A model generated the notes under the pieces. The model did no database searches and was not told the origin of the DNA. It saw only the letters and a program-made list of their open reading frames with translations. A DNA stretch of 51,105 nucleotides from Geodermatophilaceae bacterium (GTDB taxonomy: Bacteria; Actinomycetota; Actinomycetes; Mycobacteriales; Geodermatophilaceae): contig JACCTY010000026.1 of the NCBI GenBank assembly GCA_013812145.1, positions 1-51,105 on the forward strand. Reading direction: 5' to 3'. Below are positions 8,183-15,756 of this stretch, in pieces. The position numbers were made by a program, and so were the translations under genes. Each line of letters starts with the position of its first letter. The stretch's first letter is position 1.

Positions 8183-9425
8183 GCTCGCCCTCGAGCCGGT
8201 GCCGGCAGTCGAGCAGGTAGCGGGCATGCTCGACGATCAGGTCGTAGTCGAACGCGTCGTGGTCGGTGACCAGCACCACCGCGTCGGCGACCTCCAGCTC
8301 CTCCCGGCACATCGACACCCGCCGTACGCCTGCGGTGGCCCGCTCGTCCTCGACGACGTGCGGATCGGCCACCGCGACGCTGGCGCCGTCCCGGACGAGC
8401 AGGTCGATCAGCGCGGCGGCCGGGGACTCCCGGGCGTCACCAGAGTTGCGTTTGTAGGCCAGCCCGAGCACGAGGACGCGTGAACGGGACATCGCCCGCC
8501 CCTGCCGGTTCAGCGCGTGGACGAGCCGGGAGGCGACGTAGTCGGGCATGTGGTCGTTGATGTCGTTGGCCAGTTCGACGAACCGGAAGGACCGGCCGAG
8601 GCGCTGCCGCACGGTCCACGACAGGTAACTCGGGTCGATCGGCAGGCAGTGGCCGCCGACGCCCGGCCCGGGGCTGAAACGCATGAACCCGAAGGGCTTG
8701 GTAGCCGCGGCGTCGATCGCCTCCCAGACGTCGATGGACAGGTCCGCGGCAACCATGGCCAGCTCGTTGACCAGTGCGACGTTGACGTGCCGGAACGTGT
8801 TCTCCAGCAGTTTGGCGAGTTCGGCCGAGCGGGTGGAGGACACCGCGACCGTCTGCGCGACGATGGTCCGGTAGAACTCCTCCGTCCGGCACAGCGAGGC
8901 GCGGTCGATGCCCGACACCACCTTGGGGGTCGTCTCCAGGGTCCACTCCTGGTTGCCCGGATCGATCCGCTCCGGGCTGTACCCGACGGCGAAATCGGTC
9001 CCGGCGCGCAGCCCGGAGCCGGCCTCCAGGATCGGTGCGAACACCGCCTCGGTGGTCCCCGGGTACGTCGTCGATTCGAGTACGACGAGGCTCCCGGCCG
9101 TGACGAAGGGGGCCAACGCTTCGGCCGCCTGCTCGATGCAACTCAGATCCGGAGCGCCGTCTCGAAGCGGTGTCGGCACGGTGACCACCGCGACGTCGAA
9201 ACCCTCACAACTGGCGGGGCTGTCCGTGGCGCGATAGCGACCGGTGTCGATGGCCGCACGGAGGGCCTCATCGGGCACGTCCTCGACGAAGGACTCACCG
9301 GCAGACAACCGCTTGACCCGGTCGATCGAGGTGTCCAGTCCGGTGACGTCGTGGCCGGCGCCGACCGCCCGCATCGCCAGCGGCAGTCCGACGTACCCCT
9401 GACCGACGACGACCACGTGGATCAT
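8166..9425 (-). CDS. UDP-sugar 6-dehydrogenase (WbpA/VipA-type nucleotide sugar dehydrogenase)
   Basis: The start ATG at 9425 gives 419 residues with an N-terminal Rossmann motif VVGQGYVGLPLA. It overlaps the epimerase stop as ATGA. The catalytic cysteine sits in GPGVGGHCLPIDPSYL near residue 260, and the middle region carries YSPERIDPGN and ENTFRHVNVALVNELA. These match the four-electron oxidases that convert UDP-hexose or UDP-HexNAc to UDP-uronate with two NAD+. The motif pattern is closer to the WbpA/VipA UDP-N-acetylhexosamine group than to classic UDP-glucose dehydrogenases, but that distinction is tentative. Its product would supply the uronic acid that a heparinase-type lyase in the same operon would recognise. 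Confidence 0.9.
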   Translation of the reverse strand: MIHVVVVGQGYVGLPLAMRAVGAGHDVTGLDTSIDRVKRLSAGESFVEDVPDEALRAAIDTGRYRATDSPASCEGFDVAVVTVPTPLRDGAPDLSCIEQAAEALAPFVTAGSLVVLESTTYPGTTEAVFAPILEAGSGLRAGTDFAVGYSPERIDPGNQEWTLETTPKVVSGIDRASLCRTEEFYRTIVAQTVAVSSTRSAELAKLLENTFRHVNVALVNELAMVAADLSIDVWEAIDAAATKPFGFMRFSPGPGVGGHCLPIDPSYLSWTVRQRLGRSFRFVELANDINDHMPDYVASRLVHALNRQGRAMSRSRVLVLGLAYKRNSGDARESPAAALIDLLVRDGASVAVADPHVVEDERATAGVRRVSMCREELEVADAVVLVTDHDAFDYDLIVEHARYLLDCRHRLEGEHVEHL

Positions 9426-10393
9426 GACGCGGCCGCCACGACTCGCACACCGGCGGCCCGGTGCTCGAATACCCAGTCCAGGGTGGCGCGCAGGCCGTCG
9501 GCGAGCCGGACTGACGGCTCCCACCCCAGCTGCTGCCGGGCGAGCGTCGTGTCCGCACCCGTGCGCTGCACATCGCCGATCTGGCTGCCCCCGCGGCGCA
9601 GCACGATCGGTTCGCCGGTAAGGGACCCCAACAGCTCGATGAGCTCGTTCATCGACGCCTCCTCACCGCCGCCGATGTTCAGCACCCGCGCCGGCTGCGC
9701 GGCCGTGAGAGCTCGGACCGTCGCGTCGACGGCGTCGTCGACGTAGGTGAAGTCGCGCGACTGCGAGCCGTCCCCGTTGAGCCGGAACGCTGGACCGCCG
9801 GCAGCGGTCTCGCACAGCCGCCGGATCGCCATGTCCGGGCGTTGCCGCGGCCCGTAGACGGTGAAGAAGCGCAACCCGACCGTCGACAGGCCCAACCCCC
9901 GGTAGATCTCCGCGAGCTTCTCGCAGGTCCGCTTCGTGACGCCGTACGGCGACCGGGGCCGGGTCGGCGTGGACTCCTCCCGGCACGGGAAGGTGGCCGC
10001 CTCGCCGTACACCGACGACGACGAGGCGTAGACAACGCGGGGGCAGTCAGCCTCCGCGGCGGCTTCGAGCAGCCGCTGGGTGGCAAGGATGTTGTCGTGC
10101 ACGTACTGGTCGAAACCGTCGCCGAAGCTACGCCGTACGCCGGGCTGGGCGGCGAAGTGGACGACCAGCGGCCGATCGGCGAGCAGCTTGGTCAGCGGCG
10201 CGCTCACGATGTCGGCGCGGACGAAGTCGAAACGCGGTTCGTTGCCCAGGACGGCCAGGTTGGCACGTTTCTCGGCCGGGTCGTAGTACGACGTCAGCGC
10301 ATCGATCCCGGTGACATGCCAGCCGTCGCCGACAAGGCGCTCGGCGAGGTGACTGCCGATGAAGCCAGCGCACCCGGTGATGAGAACTCGCAT
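9422..10393 (-). CDS. NAD-dependent sugar-nucleotide epimerase/dehydratase, first gene of the minus-strand operon
   Basis: This 323-residue extended short-chain dehydrogenase has the NAD motif GCAGFIGSH at residues 7-15, the catalytic Ser region YASSSSVYG near 122 and the YxxxK pair in SPYGVTK near 150. DFTYVDDAV follows near 215. The segment DALTSYYDPAEKR after the second strand resembles UDP-glucuronate 4-epimerases. That would fit a pathway where a UDP-uronate is made by the next gene and epimerised here. UDP-glucose 4-epimerase is the main alternative. The gene heads a run of nine overlapping genes, so the promoter must lie in the 160-bp divergent region upstream. Confidence 0.88.
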   Translation of the reverse strand: MRVLITGCAGFIGSHLAERLVGDGWHVTGIDALTSYYDPAEKRANLAVLGNEPRFDFVRADIVSAPLTKLLADRPLVVHFAAQPGVRRSFGDGFDQYVHDNILATQRLLEAAAEADCPRVVYASSSSVYGEAATFPCREESTPTRPRSPYGVTKRTCEKLAEIYRGLGLSTVGLRFFTVYGPRQRPDMAIRRLCETAAGGPAFRLNGDGSQSRDFTYVDDAVDATVRALTAAQPARVLNIGGGEEASMNELIELLGSLTGEPIVLRRGGSQIGDVQRTGADTTLARQQLGWEPSVRLADGLRATLDWVFEHRAAGVRVVAAAS

Positions 10394-10554
10394 AACAGCG
10401 ACTGTCCGCCGGGTGAAGAACAGGTGTCCATCAGACCTCCGTCCTAGTACCCGGGCTGCCGTTCAGGTCGTAGGACCAAAGGCCAGCTGTGCCGGGCCGT
10501 TGCCGCTGTCGACACTGGAGGCCATTACGTCAGACGGTGATGAGGAGGTTGGTG
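10394..10554. promoter_or_regulatory. Divergent control region of the glycan locus
   Basis: This 161-bp gap separates the epimerase operon (leftward) from the membrane protein, glycosyltransferase and ABC exporter genes (rightward). It must hold the leftward promoter and at least one rightward promoter. I see no confident -10/-35 pair and no operator. The only clear signal is AGGAGG at 10543-10548, 6 nt before the GTG at 10555. Confidence 0.4.
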
Positions 10555-11094
10555 GTGGACGCTCTGCCCCGCAGCGGCGACCCCGCGGACCGCTCGCCGA
10601 TGTCCGTTCGCGGCACGCTGGGGCTGGGTCGGCCCTCGGGCGGACTGCCAATAGTCGTGCGCCGATGGACGGTGTGGGCGGCGACCGCCGTGATGGTCTG
10701 TGTCGGAGCCCTGGTGGTGTACCAGGCGCTGTTGGGCGGGTTGGCCACCGGAGGGGACGAGTTCAGCGGCCAGGTGCTGCCCGAAACGAGCGCTCCGGCG
10801 TCACCGCCCGGACCGAGCAACCCGTCGGTGCCGGTCGCTTCCACGACCAGCGGGTCCGACCCCACGGGTAACCCGCCGCTCACGCCGCCAGCAGTCCCAC
10901 CGCCCCCGGTGAACCCACCGGTCGAAGCTCCACCCGTCGCTGCCGACGATCCCGGCGGCGACGATCCCGGCGGCGACGATCCCGACCACGACGCGCCTGA
11001 TGAGGGCGACGACAACTCCGGCCATGGCTCCGCCAATTCCGGCTCCGGCTCGGGTTCCGGCGGCGGCAACTCAGGCCGCGGCTCGGACGGCTGA
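10555..11094 (+). CDS. Membrane-anchored Pro/Asp-Gly/Ser-rich protein of unknown function
   Basis: I chose the GTG at 10555 because AGGAGG ends 6 nt before it; this gives 179 residues. A longer start at 10489 is possible. After about 30 basic residues there is one transmembrane segment (VWAATAVMVCVGALVVYQA). The rest is low complexity: a Ser/Pro-rich stretch, a Pro block, an acidic DDPGG repeat and a Gly/Ser/Asn tail. With the N-terminus inside, the tail would be outside the cell. It has no recognisable domain. It opens the plus-strand arm next to a glycosyltransferase and ABC exporter, so it may be a wall-spanning or scaffold protein for the glycan. Low complexity makes the call uncertain, although the strong Shine-Dalgarno site supports translation. 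Confidence 0.6.
   Translation: MDALPRSGDPADRSPMSVRGTLGLGRPSGGLPIVVRRWTVWAATAVMVCVGALVVYQALLGGLATGGDEFSGQVLPETSAPASPPGPSNPSVPVASTTSGSDPTGNPPLTPPAVPPPPVNPPVEAPPVAADDPGGDDPGGDDPDHDAPDEGDDNSGHGSANSGSGSGSGGGNSGRGSDG
10945..10985 (+). repeat. 15-bp tandem repeat coding for an acidic DDPGG-type motif
   Basis: The unit gacgatcccggcggc occurs twice in full and once in part, giving DDPGG DDPGG DDP in the tail of the membrane protein. Such an in-frame unit could change copy number without breaking the gene. Confidence 0.75.
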
Positions 11095-11167
11095 ACCCGC
11101 GCGGGATCGGGTGCTAGGACCATCGGGCACTGGCGGGCAGGCACCGCACCCGTGTGACGCTCGGTTC

Positions 11168-12286
11168 ATGGCGCGCTACCTGTTTGCCTCACACGACGGG
11201 TTCGGTCTCGGCCACGTGCGCCGGAACACCCTTGTCGCACGGGCGATCCTGGCGCGGGAACCGGACGCCGAGATCGTGATCGTCACCGGTGTCCCGATGC
11301 GACCGGCATGGCTCGGCGACCCTCGGCTCGGCGTCGTCACCGTGCCGGCGCTGCTCAAGGACTCGGGCGGCGCCTACCGCAACGACCGGCTGACCTTCGA
11401 ACAGGCCATCGCCCTTCGGGCGACGGCGTTCGCCCGGACCGTGTCGACGTTCGAACCGGATGTCGTGGTCGTCGACCGGCACCCCTACGGCCTGGCGGGT
11501 GAGTTGCGGGTCGGCCTCGAGCTGGCCGCCGACGCCGGTGCATCTCTCGTGCTCGGCTTGCGCGACATCCTCGACCAGCCGTCGGTGGTCGCCGCGGAAC
11601 TGACTGGTCAGGGCTGGACGGACGTCCCTGACCTGTACGACGAAATCCTCGTCTACGGCGAGCGCGTCTTGTGCGACCACGAGGTGGAGTACGGACTCCC
11701 GATTGAGCCGCGCTACTGCGGCTGGGTCGCCGACCGGACTCCGGCCCGTCGGCGGAACCCGAGGCTCCTCGTGGTCACCGGCGGCGGGGGCGGCGACGGG
11801 AAGGCGGTGTTCCGGCTCGGCGCGCAGCTGGCCGCGCAGCTGCGGAGCCTGGACGTCGTCCTCGTGGCCGGTCCGTATGCGACGAAGGACATCATCGGCT
11901 CGCTGCCTGCGGAGGCCCTGTCCAGCGGGCGCCTGCGCCTGATCCGCGACGCGCCCGGTTGCGTCGAGCTGTTCGCCGGTGCCGCCCGTGTCGTGCAGAT
12001 GGCCGGGTACAACTCCACGTTCGAGGCGCTGGCCGCCGGTCTGCGGCCGGTGCTCGTGCCGCGGCGCAGCCCACGCCGCGAGCAGGCGATCCGCGCGTCC
12101 CGGCTGGCCGCGTTGGGGGTGGCCGACATGGTCGATGAGGACGTACCCGCGGAGGAGGTGGCCTGGCTACTGGAGCGCTCCCGGCTGCTGACCGACGGGG
12201 CGCTGTCCGAGGTCGGCATCCGGCTGGACGGGGCAGAGCGGGCAGCCGTTGCGGTCACCGACCTGGCGCTGGCAGCGGTCGGATGA
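11168..12286 (+). CDS. GT-B fold glycosyltransferase (MurG/GT28-like), second copy
   Basis: The ATG at 11168 gives 372 residues starting MARYLFASHDGFGLGHVRRN, aligned with the GLGH motif of the copy at 1387-2604. The donor domain shows VVTGGGGGDGKAVF near residue 200 and VVQMAGYNSTFEALAAGLRPV near 278, followed by a basic loop RRSPRREQAIRASRL. No signal peptide is visible. Its stop overlaps the start of the ABC exporter by 4 bp, so the two are coupled and probably act in one step: glycosylation of a precursor and then its export. The GT-B fold is well supported; the sugar is unknown. Confidence 0.82.
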   Translation: MARYLFASHDGFGLGHVRRNTLVARAILAREPDAEIVIVTGVPMRPAWLGDPRLGVVTVPALLKDSGGAYRNDRLTFEQAIALRATAFARTVSTFEPDVVVVDRHPYGLAGELRVGLELAADAGASLVLGLRDILDQPSVVAAELTGQGWTDVPDLYDEILVYGERVLCDHEVEYGLPIEPRYCGWVADRTPARRRNPRLLVVTGGGGGDGKAVFRLGAQLAAQLRSLDVVLVAGPYATKDIIGSLPAEALSSGRLRLIRDAPGCVELFAGAARVVQMAGYNSTFEALAAGLRPVLVPRRSPRREQAIRASRLAALGVADMVDEDVPAEEVAWLLERSRLLTDGALSEVGIRLDGAERAAVAVTDLALAAVG

Positions 12287-14058
12287 TGATCGGGTCCATC
12301 CGTCGGATCCGGCCGTACGCCGCGCCGTACCGGCGGGCACTGCTCCTCGGGGCCGGCCTGACGCTGATCGGCGTGGTGCTGAGTCTGGCCCTGCCTTGGC
12401 CGCTGAAGTGGGTGGTGGACGGGGTACTTGCGCCCGATCCGCGGGCCCGGCCGGAGGATCCGCAGCTGATCCTGATTCTGGCGGTGCTGAGCCTGGTCGG
12501 CTTGGTCGTGTTGTCGAGCATCGTCAGCTACTGGGCGGCCAGACTGCTGAGTGCGGCCGGCTTGCAGATCGCCAACGACCTGCGGGTCGCCGTGCTGTCC
12601 CGGCTGAACAGGCAGTCGCTGCGCTTTCACGGCAAGCACCGGGTCGGCGATCTCACCGCGCGGGTGACCAGCGACGTCGGCTACACGCAGGACATGCTGG
12701 TGCAGATCCTTTCGACACTGTTGCCGAGCCTCCTGCTCGTCCTCGGCATGTTCGTCGTGATGCTCGTGCTGGACCCGGTGTTCACCCTGCTGGCGCTGCT
12801 TGCCACACCGCTGCTCGCGTGGGCGATCCACAGGTCCCGGCTGCAACTTCGGACCGCGGCCCGCCGGGTGCGCAAGGCCGACGGCGATCTAGCCTCCGCG
12901 GCCACCGAGAACCTGTCCGCGATCCATCTGGTTCAGGCGTTCACCCTGGAGAGCGACCGGCTGCACCGGTTCTGCGGGCTGTCCGGCGTCAGCCTCGATG
13001 CCGGCCTCGAGTCGGTTCGGTTGCAGTCGCGGTTCGGGCCGCTCGTCGAGCTGTCCAGCGTGGCCTCCACCGCGGTGGTGCTGTGGTACGGCGCGCTGCA
13101 GGTGCTCAACGGTGCGCTCAGCATCGGCGTACTCCTGGTGTTCCTGAGCTACCTCGGGTCGCTGTACAAGCCGGTCAAGTCGCTGTCGAAGCTGTCGCAG
13201 GTCGTCACCAAGGGAGCGGCAGCGGCGGAACGGATCATCGAGGTGATGGACGCCCCGTTGGACATCGTCGACCGGCCCGGCGCGGTCAGCCGGTCGGTTC
13301 AGGGGCAGATCGAGTTCCGCGATGTTGGGTTCTCCTACGGCCGCGAGCCGGTGCTGGAGCAGCTGACCTTCACGATCGAGACCGGACAGACTGTGGCGCT
13401 GGTCGGCCCGACGGGGGCCGGCAAGAGCACGATCGCGGCACTCATCCCGCGGTTGGTCGACGTCGATCGCGGGCAGGTGCTGATCGACGACGTGGACGTC
13501 CGATCCCACCAGCTGGACTCGCTGCGACGGCAGATCGCCACCGTCCTGCAGGACACGGTGCTCCTGGAAGGGACGCTGCGAGAGAACATCGTGTGCGGCC
13601 AACGGTTCGCGACTGAGCGCGACATCCGGCGGGCGGCCCGGCTTGCCCTCGTCGACGAGTTCGCCGAGCGGCTCCCGGACAGGCTGGACACGATGATCGG
13701 CGAGCGCGGCACGAACCTGTCCGGTGGCCAGCGGCAACGGGTAGCGATCGCGCGGGCGATCCTCCGGGACGCGCCGATCACCATCCTCGACGAACCCACG
13801 TCGGCGCTGGACGCCGGTTCGGAGGAACTGCTGCTGCGAGCCTTGGACAACCTGCCGTCCGGGCGGACCCGGTTGGTCATCGCGCACCGGCTGTCCACGG
13901 TTCGTGGCGCCGACCTGATCCTGGTGCTCGAACAGGGCCGGATCGTCGAGTCGGGAACCCACGACGAACTGCTCCGCGAGGGCGGCCTGTACGAGCGGCT
14001 CACCAGTCTGCAAGCCGGCCACGCCCGCCTGACCTCCTCGGCCGGCGACAACGGGTAG
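12283..14058 (+). CDS. ABC exporter half-transporter (fused membrane and ATPase domains, MsbA-like)
   Basis: The 591-residue protein has a six-helix membrane domain (about 15-315) and an ATPase domain. The ATPase shows Walker A GPTGAGKST near 374, signature LSGGQRQR near 478, Walker B ITILDEPTSALD near 500 and the H-loop IAHRLST near 532. It would work as a homodimer. MsbA-type exporters move lipids, lipid-linked sugars, peptides or drugs. Overlap with the glycosyltransferase gene suggests a glycolipid or glycan substrate. A siderophore or drug exporter is an alternative. It converges with the toxin gene, only 7 bp away. Confidence 0.9.
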   Translation: MMIGSIRRIRPYAAPYRRALLLGAGLTLIGVVLSLALPWPLKWVVDGVLAPDPRARPEDPQLILILAVLSLVGLVVLSSIVSYWAARLLSAAGLQIANDLRVAVLSRLNRQSLRFHGKHRVGDLTARVTSDVGYTQDMLVQILSTLLPSLLLVLGMFVVMLVLDPVFTLLALLATPLLAWAIHRSRLQLRTAARRVRKADGDLASAATENLSAIHLVQAFTLESDRLHRFCGLSGVSLDAGLESVRLQSRFGPLVELSSVASTAVVLWYGALQVLNGALSIGVLLVFLSYLGSLYKPVKSLSKLSQVVTKGAAAAERIIEVMDAPLDIVDRPGAVSRSVQGQIEFRDVGFSYGREPVLEQLTFTIETGQTVALVGPTGAGKSTIAALIPRLVDVDRGQVLIDDVDVRSHQLDSLRRQIATVLQDTVLLEGTLRENIVCGQRFATERDIRRAARLALVDEFAERLPDRLDTMIGERGTNLSGGQRQRVAIARAILRDAPITILDEPTSALDAGSEELLLRALDNLPSGRTRLVIAHRLSTVRGADLILVLEQGRIVESGTHDELLREGGLYERLTSLQAGHARLTSSAGDNG

Positions 14059-14065
14059 GTGCTAC

Positions 14066-14419
14066 CTAGGTGAGGGCGAGCGCGGCCTTTACCCCGGCGT
14101 CAACACGTCGCATGGTGGCGGCCGACAGGGCGCCGCTGTCCTCGCGCACGTCATCGGGATAGATGGGCCCAAGGTCATCGCAGACAATCCGACCCGAAAA
14201 GGGTCGGTCGGCAGGGGTCAGCTCAACGATGGTGGGAAGAACAGGCTTGGGCGTCGTCGTCAATCGCACACACAGGAACTCACCGAGCTGGCGATTCCGC
14301 ACATTGTTGGACACGCACAGCCAGTATTTGTGACCTGCCTCGCCCAGCGGAGCAAGGTAAACCCGGCCGCGCACCGCGACGAACCCGCGGTTGTGCGCGT
14401 CCAGGTACTCCGGCGGCAT
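14066..14419 (-). CDS. MazF/PemK-like toxin (predicted mRNA endoribonuclease)
   Basis: The 117-residue protein fits the PemK/MazF beta-barrel. It has RGRVYLAPLGEAGHKYWLCVS near residue 18 (the RGdvy...G start and VVS strand), RLTTTPKPVLPTIVEL in the middle, SGRIVCDDLGPI, and the C-terminal helix SAATMRRVDAGVKAAL. The start ATG at 14419 forms TGATG with the antitoxin stop, so it is translationally coupled. Antitoxin-first order is the usual type II arrangement. It probably cleaves mRNA when unbound. The family call is fairly good, though some catalytic positions differ from MazF. Confidence 0.75.
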   Translation of the reverse strand: MPPEYLDAHNRGFVAVRGRVYLAPLGEAGHKYWLCVSNNVRNRQLGEFLCVRLTTTPKPVLPTIVELTPADRPFSGRIVCDDLGPIYPDDVREDSGALSAATMRRVDAGVKAALALT

Positions 14420-14733
14420 CACCCTTGCTTGGCCATTCGCCGGACGTTGCGGCGCAGACCTCGGTCGGCCGCTGCGTGGTCTGGAGCCCGTCCCGCAGCC
14501 AGCTCCGCGTATCCGAGCTCGAGATCGCTCTCGGAGACCATTTGTTCACGGACATACTGCATTCCCAGCAGCGTCAAGGCCCGCAGGGTAGATCCCTCGC
14601 TGTTCGTGCGTACTGCCACGGGCGCGACACGCGACAGGGTCGCGTGTTCGGGAGTGGTCGCACCAGCGAAGGCAGCGAGTTCGTCGGCCTCGTCTTGCGT
14701 TAGGGGAGTGGTCTTCCGAACGTCCAGCTTCAT
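14419..14733 (-). CDS. Putative antitoxin partner of the MazF-like toxin
   Basis: I placed the start at the ATG of MKLDVRKTTPL (14733); another ATG lies 9 bp upstream. The product is 104 residues, rich in Ala/Glu and basic at the C-terminus (RGLRRNVRRMAKQG). It matches no antitoxin family I can name, but the size, the charge distribution and the TGATG coupling to the toxin gene fit a type II antitoxin. An inverted repeat immediately upstream could be the site where it represses its own operon. The role is assigned from context, not from homology. Confidence 0.6.
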   Translation of the reverse strand: MKLDVRKTTPLTQDEADELAAFAGATTPEHATLSRVAPVAVRTNSEGSTLRALTLLGMQYVREQMVSESDLELGYAELAAGRAPDHAAADRGLRRNVRRMAKQG

Positions 14734-14741
14734 GCAGCTCA

Positions 14742-14766
14742 TTGTGCATCAGAAAGTGCTGCACAA
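14742..14766. promoter_or_regulatory. Inverted-repeat operator candidate of the toxin-antitoxin operon
   Basis: A perfect 7-bp inverted repeat ttgtgca (14742-14748) and tgcacaa (14760-14766) with an 11-bp spacer lies just before the antitoxin start. Type II antitoxins commonly bind such sites to repress themselves. No other operator is visible between here and the thioesterase gene. Confidence 0.45.
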
Positions 14767-14925
14767 CAACGAGCCTCGCTCCTGATCAGTTCGGGTAAGT
14801 CAACCTCTCGCGGGATCGAGAGACTTTGATTCTCCCGATCTCGATGCACAGCACGTGTAGGTGGTGGCCAGGCACGGATTTGCCGTGACGGCCCGCCACG
14901 TTCTCCGGCCGTCCCGCTGCCGATG

Positions 14926-15729
14926 TCAGCCGGCCCGCGGGGGTACGGCGATCTGCCGGGACTGGGCAACCAGCGTCCCTGTGCTGTCCCAGATCGCTAC
15001 CTCCTCGTCGCTGAAGCCGCCGCCGATCAACCGGGCGCGGGCCTCCACCTGGCACCAGCCCGGCGATGGCACCGCCCGGATCAGCACCTGCATGACGATC
15101 GTCGGCGCCCAGCCGAACCGGCCCATCGCGAAGAGCACCGGCGGGCAGGCGTCACAGAAGAGTACGAGCCCGAGCGGGTCGATCGGGCGGCCGTCGGTGA
15201 ACCGCAGCCACAGGTTGAGCAACGGCTCCGACCCCGGCGTACCGGCCAGCCACCCCGACGTTTCCGGATCGAAGGCGTAGTCGAGCACCCTGGTCAGGCC
15301 CGGTGGCGTCGGCCCGGCGCCTGGCATGGCGGTGCGAAGGCAGTCTGCGGGCGGGGCGATCGGCGGCGGGGCGGCGTCGGTCCACACGGCCTCGCCGGTC
15401 AGCGTCGCCGCGGTCACCTGCAGGTCGACGCTCGGCGGGCCCTCGTCCACGCCCAACGCCACGCGGTACGACGACACCGTCCGTCCCGAGCGCAGCGGCT
15501 GGACCGACACGACGACCTCGCCGGCCGGCAGCGGCCGGAGGAACGTCGCCGAGACGGCCAGCGGATCGGGATGACTCCCCTCGGCCAGCGCGGCGCGGAC
15601 GCCGAGCGCCATCAGGTAACCACCGTTGAGCAGCCCCTCCCCTACCCCCCAGATCGGGTCCAGGGTGGCGGCGTACCGGCCGTCGCCCTCTGCTCGGACC
15701 TCGGTTGCCGCGTCGAAAGTGTGCGTCAC
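14926..15729 (-). CDS. Acyl-CoA thioesterase-like (double hotdog) protein
   Basis: The GTG at 15729 gives 267 residues starting MTHTFDAATEVRAEGDGRY; longer readings would overlap the divergent reductase gene. It has the two-hotdog layout of TesB-like thioesterase superfamily proteins. The N-terminal hotdog carries GVGEGLLNGGYLMALGVRAAL near residue 26 and LRPLPAGEVVVSVQPLRSGRT near 70. The second half has RFTDGRPIDPLGLVLFCDACPP and WCQVEARARLIGGGFSDEEV. It should hydrolyse acyl-CoA thioesters in the cytoplasm. No Shine-Dalgarno site precedes the GTG, so the mRNA may be leaderless. The chain-length preference cannot be read from sequence. Confidence 0.8.
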   Translation of the reverse strand: MTHTFDAATEVRAEGDGRYAATLDPIWGVGEGLLNGGYLMALGVRAALAEGSHPDPLAVSATFLRPLPAGEVVVSVQPLRSGRTVSSYRVALGVDEGPPSVDLQVTAATLTGEAVWTDAAPPPIAPPADCLRTAMPGAGPTPPGLTRVLDYAFDPETSGWLAGTPGSEPLLNLWLRFTDGRPIDPLGLVLFCDACPPVLFAMGRFGWAPTIVMQVLIRAVPSPGWCQVEARARLIGGGFSDEEVAIWDSTGTLVAQSRQIAVPPRAG

Positions 15730-15756
15730 ATCGGGCAGCGTGCCAGGCTTCGGATC

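Noticed and set aside
12889-14022. 377-codon open frame antisense to the ABC exporter
   Set aside because: It is a shadow of the GC-rich codon pattern; the exporter has all ATPase motifs on the plus strand.
14805-14822. Short hairpin ctctcg/cgagag between the toxin-antitoxin and thioesterase genes
   Set aside because: Only 6 bp, no T-run, not clearly placed at a transcript end.
14923-15756. N-terminal extension of the aldo/keto reductase frame
   Set aside because: It is antisense to the thioesterase and the family begins at MDYTHLG.
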